Assembly: GCF_004519315.1 (NCBI RefSeq)
Contig: NZ_SOZE01000019.1
Location: 1 to 64,000, forward strand
Reading direction: 5' to 3'
Source: Mucilaginibacter psychrotolerans
GTDB lineage: Bacteria; Bacteroidota; Bacteroidia; Sphingobacteriales; Sphingobacteriaceae
DNA: 64,000 bases
Numbering within the stretch: the stretch's first letter is position 1; each line of letters opens with the position of its first letter. Below the pieces are notes generated by a model. The model saw only the letters and a list, made by a program, of their open reading frames with translations. It searched no databases and was not told the DNA's origin. Below are positions 8,481-17,700 of this stretch, piece by piece. Position numbers and translations under genes: made by a program.

Positions 8481-9662
8481 ATGATTGCAAGGATGATGAC
8501 AAGATTTGCAGAAGTCGAAATAGCATTATTGATGCAGGAGTTTCCTGCCGTGGGCTTATTGGGCCCGCGCCAAATTGGTAAAGCTACCCTGGCGGAGCAT
8601 ATTGCGCTTAATTTTGATTCGTCGCTCTATTTAGATTTAGAAAGCCCGGCCGACCTGGCCAAGTTAAGCGAGCCGGAAGATTATTTTGAACGGCATAAAG
8701 GCAAGTTGATTATACTGGATGAAGTACAGCGGGTGCCTGAATTGTTCGGGATATTGCGGGGAGTAATCGACAGGCGGCGAAAGGATGGTTTAAAAAAGGC
8801 CCAGTTTGTGATATTAGGTTCTGCATCGCTCGAACTTTTAAAGCAATCTGAAACGCTAGCTGGGCGCATTGCTTATATAAACCTTGCCGGGATAAACGTA
8901 AAAGAGCTTTTAGCAACAACCATTCCGCAACACCAATTATGGTTGCGCGGAGGTTTCCCGGACAGCCTGTTGGCAAATAGCGATGATGCGAGTTTACGCT
9001 GGCGGTTGAATTTCATCACCACTTACCTGGAACGCGATGTGCCTCAATTCGGGCCGAGGATACCTTCGGTTACACTAAGAAGGCTGTGGACGATGCTGGC
9101 ACATAACCACGGCGGCCAACTTAATATTGCCCAGCTTGGGGCTAACCTCGATTTGTCGGGCCCTACCGTAAAACGGTATATCGAGCTATTGGAAGATCTA
9201 TTGCTCATCCGCTCTATCCGCCCATGGTTCGGTAATGTTGGCAAGCGCCTGGTGAAAGCGCCAAAGGTTTACATCCGCGATAGCGGGCTGGTGCATGCCC
9301 TGCTCAACCTGAAAACATTAGACGAGGTGCTGAGCCATCCCGTAATTGGTGCCAGCTGGGAGGGTTTTGTAATAGAGAATATCATCTCATGCCTGCCGCA
9401 GGGCGTAACCTACTGGTTTTATCGTACATCGGCCGGTGCCGAAATTGATTTGGTAGTAGAGAAAAGCAACACCAACAAATTCGCCATAGAAATAAAACGT
9501 TCGTTAACCCCAACAGTATCCAAGGGCTTTTACCTGGCGTGCGAGGATATAGCGGCAACGCATCGTTTTGTGGTTTATCCGGGCGGTGAAAAATTCCTGT
9601 TAAGCAAAGGCGTTTATGCCATCTCTCTTATAGAGATGATGGATTTGTTGACGCAGATATAA
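8481..9662 (+). CDS. AAA ATPase with DUF4143 domain; altered Walker A
   Basis: 393 aa; two nearby in-frame ATG codons (8481 and 8493) are possible starts. The N-terminal AAA_14 ATPase domain has Walker A-like GPRQIGKATLA at about residues 28-38 and Walker B LIILDEVQRVPELF near residue 75. The arginine-containing LGSASLELL motif is present. The C-terminal DUF4143 region includes a PD-(D/E)XK-like core (SWEGFVIENII, then AGAEIDLVVE, then FAIEIKRS). Family members usually have GKTTL, whereas here the Thr/Ser that coordinates magnesium is Ala. The family is widespread and its biological role is unclear, with defence or mobile-element links sometimes suggested. It lies about 1.4 kb from the CRISPR locus but on its own transcript. 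Confidence 0.85.
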   Translation: MIARMMTRFAEVEIALLMQEFPAVGLLGPRQIGKATLAEHIALNFDSSLYLDLESPADLAKLSEPEDYFERHKGKLIILDEVQRVPELFGILRGVIDRRRKDGLKKAQFVILGSASLELLKQSETLAGRIAYINLAGINVKELLATTIPQHQLWLRGGFPDSLLANSDDASLRWRLNFITTYLERDVPQFGPRIPSVTLRRLWTMLAHNHGGQLNIAQLGANLDLSGPTVKRYIELLEDLLLIRSIRPWFGNVGKRLVKAPKVYIRDSGLVHALLNLKTLDEVLSHPVIGASWEGFVIENIISCLPQGVTYWFYRTSAGAEIDLVVEKSNTNKFAIEIKRSLTPTVSKGFYLACEDIAATHRFVVYPGGEKFLLSKGVYAISLIEMMDLLTQI

Positions 9663-9685
9663 TCTAAACGGTATTTTCCCCCTTT

Positions 9686-9712
9686 GCCATCCTGAGCGAT
9701 AGCGAAGGATCT
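9686..9712. repeat. Isolated left arm of the dispersed palindromic repeat
   Basis: CCATCCTGAGCGATAGCGA plus AGGATCTT is the 'cctgagcgatagcgaaggatctt' version of the left palindromic arm seen intact at 19690. The rest of the element is missing. It lies directly after the DUF4143 gene. The remaining sequence to 9814 shows nothing recognisable. Confidence 0.6.
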
Positions 9713-9814
9713 TACACCCCCCTTCTACAAGCTTAGCTACGTGCCTGTTATCTACAGGTCAGCGCGTCGCTCTACAGCTCCGCTACCACTAATCAACCTG
9801 TATTTCGCGGGTTC

Positions 9815-10054
9815 TTAATTCTTCTTTGTGGTATCCCTAAACCGGCAATCGGTTTCTGATCCGGGGTGCGCGTTGTTTTCGCGGGCCTCAAAGGCGCGGA
9901 ACTCGTCATAAGTTTTATCGCACACTATATAGCTAGTATCGCGCCCCGGGCGGTTGACGGCGTACCGGCGATCGCAGCGTGCGCAGTGCGGTACCTGGTC
10001 GTCATAGCAACCGGCCAGCATGGCCAGTAGTAGGATGATAGATAATTTTTTCAT
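9815..10054 (-). CDS. Small lipoprotein, unknown function
   Basis: 79 aa from the ATG at 10054 (MKKLSIILLLAMLAGCYDD). This is a classical lipoprotein signal with lipobox LAGC, and an upstream in-frame extension of 13 residues would spoil it. The mature part is short and polar with paired cysteines (HCARCDRRY, YIVCDKTY, DCRFRD), which could form disulfides or bind a metal in the periplasm. I do not recognise the family. The gene stands alone between a repeat fragment and the degenerate left flank of the CRISPR locus. Confidence 0.65.
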   Translation of the reverse strand: MKKLSIILLLAMLAGCYDDQVPHCARCDRRYAVNRPGRDTSYIVCDKTYDEFRAFEARENNAHPGSETDCRFRDTTKKN

Positions 10055-10093
10055 ATGGTAGTTGTTAATTTTCTTTTCAAAAAGCCTCCTCAC

Positions 10094-10436
10094 CCTCGCC
10101 TGTCGGGTACTTCAACATAAACCTTATCACAATAATCACCTGCCCGGAGGGAGAAATCGAATCTCTCATTAAACCGTTAGTCTAAACAGGCAATACCGGC
10201 GTGGCTAACCCACCTAAATTCCCCCCGTGTTCTCGCTATGGTATAAAGAATAAAACCACTGTATTTCAATGCGCCAAATGGCCGAAGGCATCGCTGATAT
10301 CGATGTGTTTAAATAAGGCATCTATTTTTCCTTCAATCACTTCCATCATGCGGCCTGCCAGTGTTTTTTTAGAAGCAGTCACCAAATGGCCCTTAGCTGC
10401 ACATCGTATCGCCACAAAAAAGCAGGCCATGCAGAT
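10094..10436. other. Left flank of CRISPR locus: degenerate sequence, possible gene remnant
   Basis: No convincing intact gene. On the minus strand a 40-codon stretch (HLVTASKKTLAGRMMEVIEG and onward to DISDAFGHLAH) has protein-like composition. It has no start of its own and reads in from the lone CRISPR repeat, so it may be a gene fragment cut by the rearrangement. I could not assign it. Confidence 0.3.
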
Positions 10437-10482
10437 GTTGTGATTTGCTTTCATTTTTTGAACAAGTGATATTTGAAACAAC
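10437..10482 (+). repeat. Lone degenerate CRISPR repeat next to the cas1 fragment
   Basis: 46 bases that match the array repeat at all but three positions (repeat positions 20, 31 and 40 changed). It is followed by exactly 30 non-homologous bases (10483-10512), the normal spacer length. The duplicated cas1 segment then begins at 10513. It looks like a relic of an older array end. Confidence 0.85.
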
Positions 10483-10512
10483 GGATTCGCCGTATAGCAA
10501 CAAAGCAGATAT

Positions 10513-10791
10513 AGTATGGTGCCCGTCTATAGGCAGCATCATGCCAGTGATGTGGCGGGTATGGTTGCAAGTAATAATGGCCGAATTGTTATATAACAGC
10601 GCGGCTATACAGCCATGGGTAATGGTAATTTGCTGATGATTGAGCACTACGATGCCTGTGTCTTCAATCGGTACCGATTTTTTACTTTCCATTTCGCCTA
10701 ACACTTTCAGTTGCGGGAGATCTATCAGCAACTGGCCTTCCTTTAAACTTAGGTAAGCCGGGTTACTAAAGTGAAGCGTGCGTTTTATCAT
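10513..10791 (-). pseudogene. Truncated duplicate of cas1 (first ~93 codons)
   Basis: From the ATG at 10791 the frame gives MIKRTLHFSNPAYLSLKEG and continues in near-identity with the intact Cas1 at 13382-14422 up to GMMLPIDGHHT (about residue 93). There it breaks at 10513 into a spacer-like stretch and the lone CRISPR repeat. Differences are few (for example Q for H and M for K near residue 28-34, and H-R-H-I for H-H-P-T near residue 80), so the copy is fairly recent. It lacks all the catalytic part of Cas1, so it cannot integrate spacers. Codons stay open through the retained part. It belongs to a ~550-bp direct duplication also carrying the tracrRNA region. Confidence 0.92.
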
Positions 10792-11069
10792 ATTGCCTCA
10801 TTTAAATGGTGATGGGTTTAGCAATAGGCTGGTGTTTTGAGACTTCACCAACCTACCAAAAGGCCGGTAATTGACGTTTAATTACTTACACAAATATATA
10901 CTTGGGCGCAACAGGAAAAAAGGGGTGAAAACACGGTATTTTTTGATTTGAAAATAATTGTACCTTGTTTGGCTATAGGGACGAAAATGTGCCTGCATAA
11001 AAAAAGACGAGAGTTCCCCCCGCCTTAAATGTTTTCACAACGGAATAATCCTTATTGCGATTTGCTTTC
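10513..11069. repeat. Left copy of ~550-bp CRISPR-locus duplication
   Basis: Matches 14144-14697 in the same orientation. It covers the cas1 5' end, the intergenic region and the tracrRNA gene. Both copies share the landmarks GTGCCCGTCTATAGGCAGC, GGGGTGAAAACACGGTATTT and CACAACGGAATAATCC. Offsets drift only from 3631 to 3628 bases, so indels are minor. The copies bracket the array, cas2 and most of cas1. Confidence 0.92.
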
Positions 11070-11070
11070 G
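10999..11070 (-). ncRNA. Second tracrRNA-like gene (tracrRNA prime)
   Basis: Read on the minus strand it begins with an anti-repeat (complement of 11055-11069), then AAGGATTATTCCGTTGTGAAA, shown here in part, then a GC-rich hairpin and a run of seven T (10999-11005). This is the typical Bacteroidota type II-C tracrRNA layout. The anti-repeat covers repeat positions 2-16 with one change that would give a G-U wobble. It is shorter than the 18-nt perfect anti-repeat of the other copy. Only 21 bases separate it from the first array repeat. No clear promoter box was found upstream on its strand, so expression is uncertain. Confidence 0.7.
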
Positions 11071-11090
11071 ATGTAAAGAGATACAATTTA

Positions 11091-12958
11091 GTTGTGATTT
11101 GCTTTCATTCTTTGAACAACTGATATTTGGAACAACTATTGGTATAGATACACCGCCCGGCACGTTGTTGTGATTTGCTTTCATTCTTTGAACAACTGAT
11201 ATTTGGAACAACAAGTGGCGCAACGAAAGCATCAAAGGTGGAGTTGTGATTTGCTTTCATTCTTTGAACAACTGATATTTGGAACAACGGGAAGGTAATA
11301 TCATTCGTTAAGCAGGTTGTTGTGATTTGCTTTCATTCTTTGAACAACTGATATTTGGAACAACCTTCATGGGCGCATACATCAACACGGGAGTGTTGTG
11401 ATTTGCTTTCATTCTTTGAACAACTGATATTTGGAACAACCTGAAAAGCTTAAAGTATCGCTCGATACTCGTTGTGATTTGCTTTCATTCTTTGAACAAC
11501 TGATATTTGGAACAACAATTAAGTATAAAGGGGCAGAACCATATTGTTGTGATTTGCTTTCATTCTTTGAACAACTGATATTTGGAACAACGGTAATGGA
11601 AGTATAAGCGAAGTAACAGCAGTTGTGATTTGCTTTCATTCTTTGAACAACTGATATTTGGAACAACCACATTCGAAATAGACCTAGACTGCGACATGTT
11701 GTGATTTGCTTTCATTCTTTGAACAACTGATATTTGGAACAACGCTGAAAGGAACATTGCAGTTTATGGTACAGTTGTGATTTGCTTTCATTCTTTGAAC
11801 AACTGATATTTGGAACAACTAAATGCAGGTAAAATGACCATGGGAAGTGGTTGTGATTTGCTTTCATTCTTTGAACAACTGATATTTGGAACAACAAAAA
11901 ATAGAACAACTACGCGAAGTCCTTAGTTGTGATTTGCTTTCATTCTTTGAACAACTGATATTTGGAACAACTGTAATTATTTGCCGCCGCTACCCGCGCT
12001 AGTTGTGATTTGCTTTCATTCTTTGAACAACTGATATTTGGAACAACGGTGTATGCGATTTAGATGCGTGGTTTACCGTTGTGATTTGCTTTCATTCTTT
12101 GAACAACTGATATTTGGAACAACGATACTTTCACGGATAAGCCGATTTATGAAGTTGTGATTTGCTTTCATTCTTTGAACAACTGATATTTGGAACAACG
12201 CCGTACTTCGCCGGGCGGTCCCATTCAATGTTGTGATTTGCTTTCATTCTTTGAACAACTGATATTTGGAACAACTGTAATTCGTGTTGCCATAGTAGTA
12301 AGATAGTTGTGATTTGCTTTCATTCTTTGAACAACTGATATTTGGAACAACAGCAGAGGCTTTAACGCATTATGGCGTATTGTTGTGATTTGCTTTCATT
12401 CTTTGAACAACTGATATTTGGAACAACAGACCACGTTACCGATGTGAGCGAGAATGTGTTGTGATTTGCTTTCATTCTTTGAACAACTGATATTTGGAAC
12501 AACGGCTTTCCCGCAATGCCGCTATTATTGGGAGTTGTGATTTGCTTTCATTCTTTGAACAACTGATATTTGGAACAACCAAACGGTAGCTCATCCTCGG
12601 TAAATCGGTGTTGTGATTTGCTTTCATTCTTTGAACAACTGATATTTGGAACAACGGCAACGAGGCCGTTATCGATGATGAGGTTGTTGTGATTTGCTTT
12701 CATTCTTTGAACAACTGATATTTGGAACAACATCACCAGCAGCAACGCCGTTACCAAGGTGTTGTGATTTGCTTTCATTCTTTGAACAACTGATATTTGG
12801 AACAACGAGGGTGTGCGCCAGGGCGATGATATCTACGTTGTGATTTGCTTTCATTCTTTGAACAACTGATATTTGGAACAACCTCTACGAGCATGGGCTA
12901 TACCTGATTTGTGTTGTGATTTGCTTTCATTCTTTGAACAACTGATATTTGGAACAAC
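11091..12958 (+). CRISPR. Type II-C CRISPR array, 25 repeats and 24 spacers
   Basis: The repeat is 46 bases, starting GTTGTGATTTGCTTTCATTC and ending ATATTTGGAACAAC. All 25 copies (first at 11091, last at 12913) look identical. The period is 76, giving 30-nt spacers, except for two 29-nt spacers (before the repeats at 11546 and 12761). All spacers look different from one another. Orientation is set by the tracrRNA, whose anti-repeat complements the GTTGTGATTTGC end. Thus crRNAs read on the plus strand as spacer followed by repeat. Each repeat contains TTTG, 20 bases, then GATATTTG, close to a Bacteroidota promoter. There is no ordinary leader on the left because the second tracrRNA-like gene is there. 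Nothing here identifies the targets. Confidence 0.98.
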
Positions 12959-13011
12959 ATACCCTGTATTAATTGTCTAAATATCAGTTCATTGCGTTCA
13001 AAACCAGGATT

Positions 13012-13044
13012 AAAAAAACCGGTTGCTTTGGCTTCCGGTTTTTT
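13012..13044. terminator. Bidirectional terminator between array and cas2
   Basis: AAAAAAACCGG, a loop, then CCGGTTTTTT. The A-tract and T-tract on opposite sides let it stop both array transcripts (plus) and the cas1-cas2 message (minus). Confidence 0.75.
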
Positions 13045-13048
13045 AATT

Positions 13049-13381
<333 letters not shown>

Positions 13382-14422
13382 TTAAAAAGGTAATTCTTCG
13401 TCTTCATCCTCACTGCTTGTCATATTATAAACTCCCTCATCCTCGGCTACTAAGCTTATAGGCCCCTCTTCATCAATTTTATACAGTATTCCACGCTTAG
13501 TGCTGAAGTCTTTCATTATCGGGTACGTAATCTTCCTTATTTTGCCTTCATAACACCGCGCTAAAGAAGCGGTAGTATTTTGTACCCCAACCATTAAAGG
13601 GCTCCTGCTTTTTTCAAACTGCACGTCTACCGTGGCAATAGCCAATAATTGCGACTTGATGGAAGCACCCAGTTCTAAAAAATTCTCGCCGTTATCAATT
13701 ATCCGCAAAACAATCAGATCTACATACGGGCGGTAAGGCTCCATAATGTCATCAGCCAGGCAATAAGCATTATATTTATTCCGGTGGTGGATGCCCAAAG
13801 TGGGGATGAGGCCCGAGCAAACCAGCCCGCGTGCCACTATGGCCCTCAATATGGCGTAGCCGTAATTCAGCAGGTTGTTAGGCGGGTCGCCCTCCCGGCC
13901 CCGAAAGAACGCTACCTTTTTTGGGAAAACATTTTTCCAATAGTAAGCCGCTGCCCGCCCCTCGTAATTATCAGGGTCGCCAGACCGTACGGACTTTGCC
14001 CAATGCAGCATATTGTCATAAGCAACACCCCTGTCTGCCAGTACAGCGGCCTGGTTTAATATTTTAGTTTGTATGGTTTGCTGCCAAAGCTGCTTTTTTA
14101 AAGGTTGCGAGGCATCTATCTGGTGCCTAAAGCGTTCGCTTTGAGTATGGTGCCCGTCTATAGGCAGCATCATGCCGGTGGGGTGGTGGGTATGATCGCA
14201 GGTGATAATGGCCGAATTGTTATACAACAGCGCGGCTATGCAGCCGTGGGTAATGGTAATTTGCTGATGATCCAGCACAACAATCCCTATATCCTCAATA
14301 GGTACCGATTTCTTACTTTCTTTTTCGCCCAGCACTTTCAGGTGCGGAAGGTCTATCAGTAACTGGCCTTCCTTTAAGCTTAGGTAAGCCGGGTTACTAA
14401 AGTGAAGCGTGCGTTTTATCAT
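13382..14422 (-). CDS. cas1: Type II CRISPR-associated endonuclease Cas1
   Basis: 346 aa integrase of the adaptation complex. The N-terminal beta domain starts MIKRTLHFSNPAYLSLKEG. The C-terminal helical domain holds the metal ligands: Glu in YEGRAAAYYWKNVFP, His in LIPTLGIHHRN, and Asp in LADDIMEPYRPYVD. The protein ends in an acidic stretch (SSEDEDEELPF). It is the only full-length cas1; a truncated copy of its first ~93 codons lies at 10513-10791. The order cas9 (divergent), tracrRNA, cas1, cas2, array without csn2 or cas4 defines subtype II-C. The promoter must lie in the segment shared by both copies of the duplication. Confidence 0.97.
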   Translation of the reverse strand: MIKRTLHFSNPAYLSLKEGQLLIDLPHLKVLGEKESKKSVPIEDIGIVVLDHQQITITHGCIAALLYNNSAIITCDHTHHPTGMMLPIDGHHTQSERFRHQIDASQPLKKQLWQQTIQTKILNQAAVLADRGVAYDNMLHWAKSVRSGDPDNYEGRAAAYYWKNVFPKKVAFFRGREGDPPNNLLNYGYAILRAIVARGLVCSGLIPTLGIHHRNKYNAYCLADDIMEPYRPYVDLIVLRIIDNGENFLELGASIKSQLLAIATVDVQFEKSRSPLMVGVQNTTASLARCYEGKIRKITYPIMKDFSTKRGILYKIDEEGPISLVAEDEGVYNMTSSEDEDEELPF

Positions 14423-14697
14423 ACTGGCCCAGTTTAATCGTGATAGGCAAATGGCTACGGGCGGTTGGGGGATACCGCGCCGCCAAATTGGTTGTAATTG
14501 GTATTTAGTTACTTAACCAAATATATGCCTGGGAGCAACAAGAAAAAAGGGGTGAAAACACGGTATTTTTTGGGAGGGGAATAATTGTACCTTGTTTGGC
14601 TATAAGGACGAAAAGGCGCTTGCATAAAAAAAGACGAGAGTTGCCCCCCGCCTTAAATGTTTTCACAACGGAATAATCCTTATTGTGATTTGCTTTC
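14144..14697. repeat. Right copy of ~550-bp CRISPR-locus duplication
   Basis: Counterpart of 10513-11069 in direct orientation. It contains the first ~93 codons of the intact cas1, the cas1 upstream region and the tracrRNA gene. Outside these limits the flanks are unrelated: cas1 continues on the left, and cas9 begins on the right. Confidence 0.92.
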
Positions 14698-14707
14698 ATT
14701 ATTCCAA
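14626..14707 (-). ncRNA. tracrRNA
   Basis: On the minus strand: an anti-repeat complementary to 14683-14700 (18 nt exactly matching repeat positions 2-19), then AAGGATTATTCCGTTGTG and AAAACATTTAAGGC, a GC-rich hairpin with G-U pairs (GGCGGGG...CTCTCGTC), and a seven-T run at 14626-14632. Structure and sequence fit type II-C tracrRNAs of Bacteroidota. TTTTACTTTGG upstream on the same strand is a possible -7 box (one mismatch to TAnnTTTG). The ends are approximate. It lies between cas1 and cas9, reading towards cas1. Confidence 0.85.
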
Positions 14708-14752
14708 AGTAAAAACTTTAATATTACATTTCCTAATTTTAACCAATCACAA

Positions 14753-17700
14753 ATGAAAACAATTCTTGGCCTCGATCTTGGCACAAATTCTATTGGCTGG
14801 GCGCTTATTCAGCAGGATTTTGAAAATAAACAAGGAAAAATATTGGGTTTGGGAAGCCGTATCATCCCAATGTCGCAGGATATTTTAGGCGATTTTGATA
14901 AAGGGGTATCTGTTTCTCAAACTAAAGAACGCACCCGCCTAAGAAGCGTTAGGAGATTACGGGAGCGCCATTTGCTGCGCAGGGAAAGGTTACACAGGGT
15001 AATAAATGTGCTTGGTTTGTTACCGCAGCATTACGCAGCCAAAATTGACTTTAGCAAACGTTTAGGTAAATTTTTGCCAGAAACAGAAACGAAATTTGTT
15101 TACGATGATAACGGAGCTTTCATTTTTAAAAAATCGTTTGAAGAAATGTTGGCTGATTTTAAAAGCCATCAGCCCGAATTGCTAAACCGGAAGAACAGAA
15201 AAGGCGACGATGCCAAAATACCATATGACTGGACAGTTTACTATTTGCGGAAAAAAGCGTTAACAGAAAAGATAGAAAATGAAGAATTGGCCTGGTTGCT
15301 TTTGCACTTCAATCAAAAGCGGGGATACTACCAATTGCGTGGCGAAGAAGCTGAAGAAAAACCAAACAAACTGGAAGAATTCTATTCGCTAAGAATAGCT
15401 GAAGTTACTGCGGACGAACCGCAGCGTGGCAGCGACAAAATATGGTACAACCTGATTTTAGAAAATGGCTGGATTTACCGCAGGGAAAGTAAACAACCAT
15501 TGTTTGATTGGAAAGGTAAAGTGCGCGATTTCATTGTAACTTCAGATTTGAACGATGATGGCAGCGTAAGAAAAGATAAGGAGGGTAATGAGAAAAGGAG
15601 TTTCCGTTCTCCCAAAGAAGATGACTGGAAATTACTCAAGAAAAAGACAGAGAGCGAAATAGAGAAGTCAGATAAAACTGTTGGCGAATTTATATATGAT
15701 GCACTTTTACAAAAACCGGATCAGAAGATAAGAGGAAAACTGGTGCGTACGATTGAAAGGAAGTTTTATAAGGAAGAATTAATACGCCTTTTAGCAAAGC
15801 AAATTGAGTTAAATACAAGTTTGCAGGATAATAACATGTATGAAAAATGTGTAGAAGAGTTATACCCGCACAATTTGCAGCATCAGGCTACCCTGCTTGG
15901 AAAAGGATTCTTGCATCTTTTTGTTGACGATATTTTATACTATCAACGTCCTTTACGCAGCCAGAAAGGCACCATCAGTAATTGCCCTTTGGAATCTCGC
16001 TCTTTTATGGTAAACGGCATTAAAAAAACTGAGCCATTAAAGTGCATTTCAAAATCACATCCCCTTTATCAAGAATTTAGGTTATGGCAATGGATAAGTA
16101 ACCTGCGTATCATTAATAAAGAGAAGGATATCGACGAAACAGTGAAAAACCTTCAGTTAACCGAAGGTGTAGAAGCGCTGTTTGATTTTTTGAGCCAGCG
16201 AAAGGAAATCGACCAGAAAGCTTTACTTAAACATTTTAAGCTAAAAGAAAGCACTTATCGATGGAACTATGTGGAAGATAAAAGCTATCCATGCAATGAA
16301 ACGCATGTACAGATTGCGGGGCGTTTGGCAAAAGTAACAGATATATCACAGGGATTTTTGACAAAAGAAAAGGAAGAAAAACTGTGGCACATCATTTACT
16401 CGGTAACTGATAAAATAGAGTATGAAAAAGCACTGCGGTCTTTTGCTGCAAAAAACAATCTCAATATCGAAAGTTTTTATGACGCGTTCAAGAAATTCCC
16501 GCCGTTCCCGGCTAACTATGGTTCATATTCAGAAAAAGCAATCAAAAAGTTATTGCCGTTAATGCGAATAGGAAAATATTGGGACTGGGATAGCATTGAT
16601 GCCAAAACAAAAGATAGGATAGGGAAATTTATCAACGCTGAATTTGACGAAGAAATAAAAGAAAAAGTTCGCGAGAAAATAGGGAAGCAAGCATTCACGA
16701 ACGAAAATGATTACCAGGGCTTGCCTGAATGGCTGGCAAAGTATGTGGTTTACGATCGTCATTCAGAGCGAAGCGAAACAGGCAAATGGAATACTGTTGC
16801 TGATCTTGAAGGATATCTGCAATCTTTTAGGCAACATTCTTTAAAAAACCCCATAGTAGAGCAGGTGATGACCGAAACGCTTAGAACCGTTAAGGATATA
16901 TGGCAATGCTATGGAAACGGTGCGGAGAATTTTTTTGACGAGATACATATAGAACTGGGGCGGGAAATGAAAAATCCGGCAGATAAAAGGAAAAGCCTTA
17001 CTGAGCAAATAACAAAGAATGAGAATACCAATTTGCGTATAAAGGCCATGTTGATGGAATTGCTAAATAATGGTGTAGAAAATGTACGTCCTCACTCGCC
17101 CATGCAACAGGATATATTGAAAATATACGAAGACGCGGTTTTGAATGGTAGTATTGAAATACCGGAAGATATTGAAAAGATAAGCAAACTCGCCCTGCCG
17201 ACAAATTCCCAATTACAACGCTATAAAATGTGGCTGGATCAAAAGTACAGGTCGCCATATACCGGAGCTGTCATTCCGCTGAATAAGCTTTTTACGCCGG
17301 CTTATGAAATTGAGCATATCATTCCGCAAAGCCGCTATTACGACGATAGCTTTAATAATAAAGTTATTTGCGAAGCAGCGGTAAATAAATTAAAAGACAA
17401 TCAGACCGGGTTAGAATTTATCCGTAATCATTATGGCCAAATTGTTGAATTGGGGATGGGTATGACCGCAAGAATATTCACTGAAGTAGAGTACACGGAT
17501 TTTGTAAAACAACACTACGCTAAAAGCTATTCGAAGAGAAATAATCTAATGGCCTTAGATGTACCTGAAAAAATGATTGAGCGGCAGTTGAATGATACGA
17601 GGTACATCAGTAAGTTTATCATGCAAGCCTTATCAAACATTGTTCGTGCTGAAAAAGATGACGATGGTGCTAATTCAAAAAATGTATTGGCAAGCAACGG

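Noticed and set aside
11070-11090. A classical AT-rich leader left of the array
   Set aside because: Only 21 bp separate the second tracrRNA-like gene from the first repeat, too short for a usual leader.
11035-12881. Several minus-strand reading frames of 60-90 codons over the CRISPR array with repeated SCSKNESKSQ and FQISVVQRMKANHN motifs
   Set aside because: These are translations of the CRISPR repeats themselves and not proteins.
14657-14752. A Cas9 start 32 codons upstream of MKTILGLDLG
   Set aside because: It would run through the tracrRNA anti-repeat and adds no family sequence; RuvC-I normally starts within the first ten residues.
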